Below, one piece after another: positions 55,701 through 64,000 of a stretch of DNA of 64,000 bases; position 1 is the first letter of the stretch, and each line of letters begins with the position of its first letter. A program made the position numbers and the translations under genes. The DNA is taken from the NCBI GenBank assembly GCA_029959085.1, contig JARWIR010000010.1:39161703-39225702 (forward strand). Reading direction: 5' to 3'. The notes beneath the pieces were generated by a model. The model was not told the DNA's origin. It saw only the letters and a program-made list of their open reading frames with translations, and ran no database searches. Source of the DNA: Nemophila menziesii (lineage: Eukaryota > Streptophyta > Magnoliopsida > Boraginales > Hydrophyllaceae).

Positions 55701-56857
55701 GTCCAATCTCCATTCCTGTTTTTAATTCTGGTTATACAGTTCTATTTCCTACGCTTAATAGTAGCTAAATGGAAAAATTTAGTGTTTTTATCTCCATAGG
55801 TAAGCCAATTTTGTCTTGCTCTATCACACCAATATTTTTCTTCTTTATCGTATTCTATTTTAATTAGTTCTTTAATATCGTTTTCTTCTTTAGAGGTATC
55901 TCTATCATCATTAGTATTGTTAATCTTTATAAGTCTATCTTGAAGGGCCTTAATTTTTTTTTCGTGGTTTCTAAAGTTTTTCGAGCTCCACTTAGTTAAT
56001 TCTTTTTTCGTAAATTCTCTTTTCTTTATAAAATTTGGTATGGGGATCATGTCATAGGGAATTTTCCAACTAGTGTCTATAACTTCTTTGCAATTACTGT
56101 TATCTAACCATCTACTTTCAAATTTAAAGTATTTTTTTCCCAATTTTCATATTTATATCGTAATGAAGAAGTAAGGGGGAGTGATCCGACCCTATAGCCG
56201 GAGGAATAAAGATTTGTGATCTCGGGAAATGTTCCATCCATTCATAAGTTGCCATACCTCGATCAATCCTCGTCTTTACATTCGTGTCTCCTTCCATCCT
56301 GTTAGACCATGTAAAGAAGCAACCATTAGACTTAATTTCCACCAAAGAATTATTATGAGTAAAATCTAAAAAAGCATTTATATGATTAAGGTTAGCTTGA
56401 TTCTTGCTTTGTTTCTCTGTAATGTTCAATATCTCATTAAAATCACCTAGTATCATCCATGGTTCATTAATTTCTCTACTCCAATCTGTTATTTCATTCC
56501 ATATCCCAATTCGTTGATTAAAGTCATTAGGAGCATGTAAGAAGATCATGTAGTATGAAAAGGAGCATTCAATAACTTGAGCAATAACATAGAAATTGCA
56601 GCTAAAAACGACACTTAACCTCACATTCTCATGCCACAAGAGAAGAAAATCCCCAGAATGGAAAGAAGTTCCAGTGGGTTCCACAAAAAACAGTTATTAA
56701 AACCAAAACGTGTCACAATGTCTTTTGAATCAACCTCCCTCAGCATTGTTTCACAAAAAGCCACCACCCCTGGACGATATTGAGCCAACATCGAGCTAAT
56801 TCTGGATAATGTTAAGGGCGCTCGAATGCCCTGAACATTCCAGAAAAATGTCGTCAT
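52726..56857 (-). pseudogene. LINE ORF2 (endonuclease, RT, RNase H), frameshifted
   Basis: The start at 56857 reads MTTFFWNVQGIRAPLTLSRI. Endonuclease blocks are split over two frames (56857-56621 and 56684-56124), with MILGDFNEIL, CFFTWSNRMEG and IGSDHSPLLL. A third frame (56143-55742) covers the linker to KNTKFFHLATIKRRK and a stop. RT is open at 55651-54545: SKAPGPDGLNGKF, FRPISCANFIYKI, IDMAKAYDQVRW, RGLRQGDPLSPFLF and LLFADDSLFF. After a slip it continues at 54506-53652, slips again in IPKKK, and ends in 53664-52726 with zf-RVT CLWCNHRSEDVEHLLLHC and RNase H FFCDASF, EGEANAVLKA, SDNLEV, NSRADKLSKEA. At least four frame defects or stops make it non-functional, although each catalytic residue inspected is still present. 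Confidence 0.9.
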
Positions 56858-58387
56858 TTAATTTTTGCGGCTTTAATGGAGTAGCCGCCTCCTTTCTTTG
56901 TGTAGTTATACATGTTTAGGATATTTCCCCCATCCTCGTTTATGATAAAATCTCTAACTAGATTTGTGCCCTCATAGATATGACCTGCATTCGTAATAGT
57001 TATATTAGTATATTGATGGTTAATAAAGTCTCTATTAGTATTAAGATGTAGTCCATATATTAGCCCAATTTTATTCCAATAAGTTATTTGAGAGCTTCTC
57101 TGTTTTTGCCCCTTCTTCCATCTAATCTCTAACTTCACTATCTGATTGTCTCGGTAAACCTTTCCCACTGACCACCCCAAGTTGTACATTCTTCCCTTAA
57201 GCTTCTTAACTTCTCTGTACCGCCCAAATTGAGTGCACAAAATAGAAAAACTCAATTGAAAAAATCTGATCCCTTCTACTTCGTTCATCCAGTAACCCTC
57301 CTCCACTTGCAATATGAATATAACTTCATAGCTAAAGTTAACTTTACCATTACCATATTCTTCTATCACTCCTTTACACTCTTCCCTCCACACGCTATTG
57401 AATTTGAAATAGCTTTGTACCATCTTCTTCTCTGCTTTGACCAATTTATAGGTTTCGTTATTTTTTTAACAGATTCCGCATTCCTTTCAAAAATTGATTC
57501 CCCTTTTTTATTACCAACTAATCCCATGCTCCCTTCCCCAGCATCAATCTGATATTTTATAATCCGCCATAATTCCCATGAATTTGTTCCTGTGTCCATA
57601 TTTAATTTTTTTACCCTTCCACTATTATCTTCTGCCCTACTCCTTGTCCGAAATTTACCAAAACCTGAGACGTTATCTTTAATATGAAATCCGACTTCAA
57701 AAGTTACTGTTAAATATCTTCCTAAATGATAATTAATTTTTTTTTCTTTGCTTTCTTCCCCATGCCATTCAAATCCGATGTTAATCTAGAACCCACCCAA
57801 CCAATTCTAAATGAATATTTCACCTTTACTGAGACATTCACGAATACAGTTTTGCATTTTACACTAACCATAAGAAAGTCAATACCCTCGTAATAGCCAT
57901 AACCACTTATACCTCCTAAAGCACCTTCTTCATGGCATCGTTCTAGGCATCTGATCTGTTGTTTGAAGCCCATTCGAAAGTTGTTTCCAGCCCTTTTAAA
58001 TTGTTCAGCATTCGTCGGCTGTGATCTTGACTGCTTCAGACCGGATTTGGTACTCCTACTTTCAGATCTAACGAAGGGTTGTACGCCATTCAAGGGTGCA
58101 TCCATCCTTGCAGAAGACTTGCAGATTGGAGGCTTAGGGTTTCTTCCTGAAGCGTGATAAGGGAAACAACGAAATAGCTTCAGATAATATCTTTTGCTAT
58201 CATCTTTCGCTTTGGATCTATCGCTATATGTATCTTCAGTCCGCCGCATCTTAGACCTCTCAGACATCGAAGTTTTATTAAGTAATCTAAGGCTATTCTT
58301 CCCAGATAAAGTCAAGATCCTTTGCAAGCCATCAGAAGTTATGCCCATTCCAAGCAGCCTTTCTGTATTTTGTGTGATACTCCACAC
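56854..58387 (-). pseudogene. LINE ORF1 of L1-C, divergent and frameshifted
   Basis: Three frames tile the region: 58387-57722 (221 codons, basic, Ser/Arg/Lys-rich), 57599-57366, and 57444-56854 (196 codons, open to the end). I see no CCHC knuckle and no clear DUF4283 block, unlike ORF1 of L1-A and of the LINE at 5050. The last frame ends AAKIK, with its TGA overlapping the ORF2 ATG (ATGA). Position and overlap make it ORF1; the domain type is unrecognised. A different RNA-binding fold is possible, but I cannot show one. Confidence 0.6.
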
Positions 58388-58532
58388 GCTTATGGTATTG
58401 TTTCTGTGATCTGATGAAGAAACGAAGAAAACAGAGAAATCTTAGAAGTAAGAAATGGTAACCCTAAGAGAGAAGGGAGAGGAGGCCTAATTTTAGAGAG
58501 AGAAAGAAGAAATCGTCTAGCTAGATGGATTT

Positions 58533-61500
58533 CAATCACATACTTATTGTTCTTTTTTCTATGATTGAAAAGTATAATATATGTTGATACCATCTATTTT
58601 GTAGAGTTATAAGAGGAATGCATAGAAGAAGGTGATATATAATTTAATTATGAATTTTGTATAATTTTATTATAATTTTATTTGTTTAATTTAGTCCAAG
58701 TACCTTCAAATAGGGGACATTTCTAGTATATATATTAATGTTGTTTTGTTTATTTATGAAAATTTAATTAAATTATAACTATTTTGGTGACCAAGTTATC
58801 AAGTGTGTATACATATACGAATTCATGAGTCCTCCATCATCGTTTGTCCATAAAAAAAAAGCCATCCATCATTTTTGTTATTAAAAGAAAAAGCGTCCAA
58901 CTCGAATATTCGAATTGGTTATTTTTTAATCACATTTTGAATTTTATTTTATTTTATGTAAATTTAAATTCTTTTTAGGAACCTTTTCTTAGAGTTTGCT
59001 TTAGACCCCTAAAATGTCAAGATCAGCTCAAATATCGTTAGATACGCATAACGCTACATGGGAATAGATTAAGCATAAGACGAGTATGCATTATAAGTCT
59101 GGGCAAAACTACTGATGCGTCATATAGTGCACCTATTTACATATGATGCTTTACTCTTTGGTGCAGCTTCTTATGCTACAAAAGTAAGTTAAGATAGCCT
59201 TTAAATATATTAGAAAATATCACTTGCAATTGAAAGACATGTCTTATGAAAACATAAAGGACCAACTAGTACTAAATTTCCAAACATAAGGACCATCTTG
59301 ATAAATTCTAAAAGATTCTTACATCTTTAACTTATCTTCAAGTTTTGACACTTTAAAGAGAATCAAATACAGTTTTGATCACTCACTCGATGGCTCACAC
59401 TGGAGGAGAATCATTTCGGCGGAATGTGCCCAAGCTATACGCGTTCTCTCCAGCAAGAATTAGATGATGATGATGACAGATGTCTATATAAAAGCTGAAT
59501 TAAATTTGCAGGTTTTTTCCCGTAGTTGACTTTTGTTGACCTGGTTTTTATTTTTATTTTTAAATCTTTGAAATTTAACTTAACATATCATTTAAAAAAA
59601 AAACTCTCCCATGATTTGATTCAGTTTATCATACTACCCCTATAGCTGTGTGGCACCAACATGTAATTAAATATCGGATCACAGAGTGAGAACTTTTAAC
59701 TATGACACTAAAACATAAGGGCATTTGTGTCTTTCTTCCAACAAAATCAGTAATTATATCGATCATTAATCAATTCTTCCTTCAATAGTTCATCCTCTGG
59801 GCAAAACCTTCAAAGTAGTGTCTTTAACAATCCAAGCAAGCAGTACTTTTTGAGTAATTATCAAAAGGTTTAAGAAGATGAATATTTCTATCTTCCAATT
59901 TTACCCCATATATAAAAGGAAGCCTCGAAGAAATAATACTATCTGGAGGTAAAATAACAAACCACACTACAAGCAACATTATCCTCATTGACTTTCATCG
60001 CTATATTTCGTATTGAAGATAAATCACACTTTTCTCGGATATGTTGAAGTATACACTTAAATAAATATTTCATACCACCCCTTGGATATTCACTGAAGGA
60101 TATGTCTCATTAAAACCTTATCAAGAAAACCCATTGGGACAAAACTTGATGAAGGAAAAAAAGAGTACATCATTCCATTGGGGTAATGACACATATTCAA
60201 TTTGTCTCGTTAAAACCTAACTAGGAAAATCTAATGACCGTGGTGAAGGAAAAAGAGTACTAAATTTTAATATACTCTCCCTCTCATTACGATATTACAT
60301 ATTCTTTATACATTATATACTTGTAGTCTTGTACCTTTAATGTCGTCGTCAATAAAATGTTAAAATATTAAAAAAAAAATTCTTAATCATTATATCTATA
60401 GAGGCTAACAACCTAAATCTATTCCGATAAAAAAATCACATAATCATGTATTTGGAAAAACGTTATTGACAATTTATATCCCACTTGAATACAAAAATGA
60501 TTTCATTCATAAAAAGGGCATACAATTAGGGGAAGATAAGTTGGAAACTAGACAATTTTATTAAGTGCACCATATCTTTTTGAATAATTTATGCAAAGTC
60601 TTCATAATAAAGATTTTGAACCTGTAACCTCCATTGTAAATATGTAAAGTATTTACCATTTAGACAAACTAATTATTTCTTTGTAAATTGAGAAAATAAA
60701 GTGATAGTACAAGTTCAGTTACTACTAAATTAATTGAGGATTTCTTACCAACAAATATAATATTGTCGGGTTGAACATATGTCCATTTCCTTGTATCATA
60801 TCATGAATATACTCATAATGTAACTCTATCACAAATAAAGGTTTTCAAAACATTATGAAATTATTTGTCTCGTAAGCAAGCAAAACATGAATGGTTGATA
60901 TAAAAATCATAATTCATGTTCCAATTTTGACTCAATAATATTCCCTAAAGTGATTAGAATTACATTCCAAAAAATAAATGCAATAATTTTTAAATGTGTA
61001 TTAAAGTAAAAGTTGTGGTGGCAAGATTTAGTTGGATAAAATCACATTTTATGATTCAAGACCACTCATTGTATAGGATGAAATTGCATTCCTCGTAGGG
61101 AGTGTTGTATTTTTAATTAATCTTAAATTGAACATGGTAGGATTTAAGCCGATTAAATATTGTAATCTATGGCTAAAAATATTCCTTGGAGTGGATGAAA
61201 CTACAATTACTGACAAAAATGCTACATCTTCTAATGTGTATTGGAATCAACATGGTGGTGATTATAACCCCAACTAAGGTTGAGATCATGGTAGGACTAA
61301 CATTTGGTTCATTAGTGATATGCAGATTGCTAATAAATAATTTTCTTACCACATAAGGTGAACCATGAGAAATATTACAAAATTTAAAAGCCACAAAATA
61401 TAAGTGATCACTCCATGAATGTTATCAATATAATGGAAATATATACTGGTAGTTTGCTTATAGTATGTTATCTAATCGTTCTAATTATTTTTTTGGAAAT

Positions 61501-61742
61501 ATAAGAATACATTTCTCTCTATAACTTTATCTCTTCTTCTTTTTTCAGTTTAAACAAGATTAACCTTAACTCTTCTTGGAAAATCTCCATAACTTCACTA
61601 TAAATCTTTTAAGGGGATTTGTACTTTTTAATTTTTCAAAATTATCTTTTATATCTATGATAAAATATCGCAACCACTCAAAATCGCTCAGAAATCAGAA
61701 GTATTCTCTACTACAAAAGTAAATTAAAAGTTCCTTAGGGTA
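58533..61742. other. Gene-free stretch with an LTR-like repeated motif
   Basis: No gene is supported over 3.2 kb. The notable item is a motif repeated twice at about 60104-60260: TCATTAAAACCTTATCAAGA then GGGACAAAACTTGATGAAGG and AAAAAGAGTACA, then a second, more diverged round. A related copy lies at about 1785-1850. Such tracts occur in some plant LTR elements, but borders cannot be placed here. Confidence 0.4.
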
Positions 61743-64000
61743 TGACTGTCGTCACCCAAGGTGTGATAAAATAATGATACTAAACACACACCTCGAGAGA
61801 ATGGATACTTTCGGCAAGTGTACGGATCGTTAACAAGTAATAAGTAAGTTATAAAGTATCGTCTCCTCAGGGATTTAGGTCGTTAGCTTCGAACTCATGT
61901 TTTATGAAAACGTAGATAGCTTTAGATGTTTAAACTAAGAAACATAAATGAAAGAAACATATATTTGTTTGGTTTTTAAAATAAAAACTACAATGCAAAT
62001 AAGAATATAAACTAAGAATACAAACAAAATAAGATTACTAAGAATGGATGCCAGGTTATCTTGAGTGATGTCTCCCTATTTGTGATGAATTAATCTAGGT
62101 TGGAGACATAATTTTAGGTGTATTAGAGCATTTAATTATATATTTTTATTCACATTTTTATATTTTCTTATTTCTGGTCTTGATTTGTTGACTTACTATT
62201 TTTAGAGCATATTTGGTTTAATTGTTTGTTAATTGTGAAGCTTTAAAGATATATGGTAATTAATTAAATTCTAAATCAATTCAAATAGATAAGGAAAAGA
62301 AGATAATGATGGAAATTGGAGATAAAAGGAAGTAAAGATAAAATAGGAAAGGAAATGTTGTCAAGTAAATATGAATTTCAGCAGCCACGCCCATTAAATT
62401 GATCATAACTCAAAAACGGATAGGAATTTGGAAGAACAGACTGAAGAAAAAGTGTATATCTTTTCGACGCGGTCAGTTTCAAAATAAAGAACGCGTCAAT
62501 CGGAGCAATATTGAAGACGTTACGACCAGAACAAAACAGAAACGGTTTTTCCTAGGAAACAAATTTGATTTGGAAAAGAATCCTATTGCTTGCCCTCTAC
62601 TCCAAGATTTCGATCTAGGGTTAGGAAAATGCTATAAATACACCCTCTATTCAGTAGAAAATTATCTTTGACCAAACCTTAAGCCAAGAGGAAGCTTACA
62701 TCAAGAGAAGAGAAGTCTGGAAGGAGGTGGACATCAAATTATGCCTTCACAAGCCTTCAAATTTGTAATTTTTTTCTTTTCTTTCTCTTGTATGAACTAA
62801 AATTATTTTAGCTTGAGATTTAGCATATGGGTATGAACTCTAGACTTCTTTTACATCTATTTTTATTTGGGATTATAATTATTTAAATGAATCGATGCTT
62901 TATTCTCTGTTTTATGTGTTTTGATTTATTATTTGTTTTCCTTATAGAGGTCTACGTATAGGATTATCTTAATAGTAGTTATATGGTCACCCGGAAGGGG
63001 TGTCTAATTATTGAAACACCACATAAACATCTAGTTTGTGGTAGTGATCCTGACCGGCTTGCGTAACTAGATAGCCATTAAGGTTTAATTTAACCACCGA
63101 TAATTATTGCAGGCCAGTCTCATCTTAGAACCTAGTGGCGTAGGAGCGTCTTATCTAAGTCCCCTGGTAATTGTGAGGTCGCCACCTAAGTCCACCCGGA
63201 AGGGAGTTAGGAGGAATTTAAAATCTTGGTTATTGCAATTCTACATAATTTTCCCTTACATAATTAGAATAAACAAGGCTAGTGAGGATCATTTGCTATA
63301 TCTCGAGCTAAACTCTCATACTATCTGCTTCTCTTATTTACTTTTCTGCCTTTAATTTATTTAGTTAATTTCTCTTATCTAAAACCAAACAAAAATTCCT
63401 TTAGTATTTTAATTTCTTGCATATTATTCTTCTAGCTTTCTTATTTGCACTTGATAATTGCATAAGTTCTCTCTAACTTTCGTAGTCTCTGAGGAACGAA
63501 ACTTATTTATCATTTAAACTTGCATATGATCTGTGATACTTGCAGTGAGTAATGTGTTAGGCTAGGGTGTTTATTTTCATCTATTTTATCACACCTTAGC
63601 CGACACCATTGAGTTTTATACTATGTGTCTATCCTACTGAATAAATATTCAACTATAAGGGAGAATTGAGTCTTTACAACTAATCGGGATTCTATTATCC
63701 TTCTAACTCCCGTCAGGGTAGCTTAGAAGTCCGTTGCACTCTTACTAGGGTCCTTGGGTAAGATTATTCTAAGCAAAAATTGGTGGTATGAACTAACCCT
63801 ATATGATTATCAAGTTAGACAATCTTGTCGGGATCACTACCGGAAACCAAACGAATATGAACCGATTCAATCCCTAACACCCCACCCCCAGTCAGGGTGA
63901 TAGTTTAAAGACTTAGGTCAGTCGAGAGGTGTACAAGTTCTAGAAAATATTACATACTCAGCTATAAATTATATACTCAAATCAGTTAAAACTAGTTCTC
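61743..64000 (-). mobile_element. LTR copy F, interrupted and running off the window
   Basis: On the minus strand this is the 3' part of the LTR family: its end lies near 61743-61770 (AAGGTGTGATAAAATAATG on plus). It includes GCAAGTGTACGGATCGTTAA (about 61815-61834) and continues after the inserted copy E at 63614 with CCCGTCAGGGTAGCTTAGAA and GATTATCAAGTTAGACAATC. Its other end is beyond 64000, so whether it is solo or part of a full element is unknown. Confidence 0.7.
62066..63608 (+). mobile_element. Solo LTR, copy E, inserted in copy F
   Basis: This is the clearest copy: TGATGTCTCCC... to ...CCGACACCA, flanked by a perfect 5 bp duplication TTGAG (62061-62065 and 63609-63613). A plus-strand TATA box lies at 62633-62640 (TATAAATA). 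The first 45 bases pair as TGATGTCTCC with GGAGACAT. A hairpin, GGTGTCTAATTATTGAAACACC, lies at 62999-63020. It has opposite orientation to its host LTR and is younger than it. Confidence 0.85.

Larger units (their letters stand above)
52677..58517 (-). mobile_element. Full-length but defective LINE (L1-C)
   Basis: On the minus strand the element runs from 58517 to a poly-A at 52683-52677. It is flanked by a 15 bp target duplication, TAGCTAGATGGATTT, at 52662-52676 and 58518-58532. At 5.84 kb it is a complete-length copy with ORF1 and ORF2, and the same family as L1-B. The perfect duplication suggests a fairly recent insertion, yet both ORFs carry several frameshifts. Confidence 0.92.

Noticed and set aside
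59389..59463. Short frame starting MAHTGGESFRRNVPKLYAFS
   Set aside because: Only 24 codons, no flanking exon or motif; cannot be supported as a gene.

Overview
This is a nuclear plant DNA window, most likely from a eudicot. It is AT-rich intergenic DNA filled with plant-type transposable elements: L1-class LINEs with a CCHC ORF1 and an ORF2 ending in RNase H, LTR retrotransposon pieces, MULE, hAT and Stowaway DNA elements, and a Tigger/pogo-like transposase remnant. The only convincing host gene is a short intronless TCP transcription-factor gene at 41370-41870. The species cannot be named from the sequence alone. I found no tRNA, rRNA, CRISPR array or prokaryotic signature.

Layout. 1-5 kb: an unrecognised ORF, then a 31-32 bp minisatellite split by a 3.27 kb hAT-type element (1602-4869, perfect 8 bp target duplication) that itself carries a small LINE insertion. 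5-7.6 kb: a decayed LINE followed by a 434 bp tandem duplication. 8.5-10.5 kb: a foldback MITE and a solo LTR (copy A). 10.99-17.26 kb: a full-length L1 with both ORFs open, a poly-A tail and a 12 bp target duplication. 17.4-22 kb: two Tigger-like transposase fragments flanking solo LTR B, which contains a complete 795 bp TRIM. 23.7-26.8 kb: a MULE with a nearly complete transposase. 27.2-34.5 kb: a decayed LINE interrupted by a younger 5'-truncated LINE, then an opposite-strand LINE remnant. 34.6-36.4 kb and 45.2-47.1 kb: LTR ends joined to internal sequence of the same family as the solo LTRs.

38-43 kb: several short non-autonomous elements around the TCP gene. 42.9-44.4 kb: solo LTR C. 48.4-51.4 kb: a hAT-like element enclosing a MULE-like element with unusual palindrome and gene-like cargo. 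51.6 kb: a Stowaway MITE. 52.7-58.5 kb: a full-length but frameshifted LINE on the minus strand. 61.7 kb to the end: LTR F with LTR E inserted inside it in the opposite orientation.

How the parts relate. The main theme is insertion into insertion, and many steps can be ordered from intact target duplications. One LTR family occurs at least seven times (A-F and H, plus inverted piece G). Its orientation can be fixed as TGATGTCTCC...ACACCA from a TATA box and from a G-rich polypurine-tract-like stretch next to the 5' end. I found no clearly new enzyme system. The least explained signals are two conserved potential hairpins in the LTR family, a stem-loop next to the poly-A in one LINE family, and a MULE-like element packed with AGTACTC palindromes.
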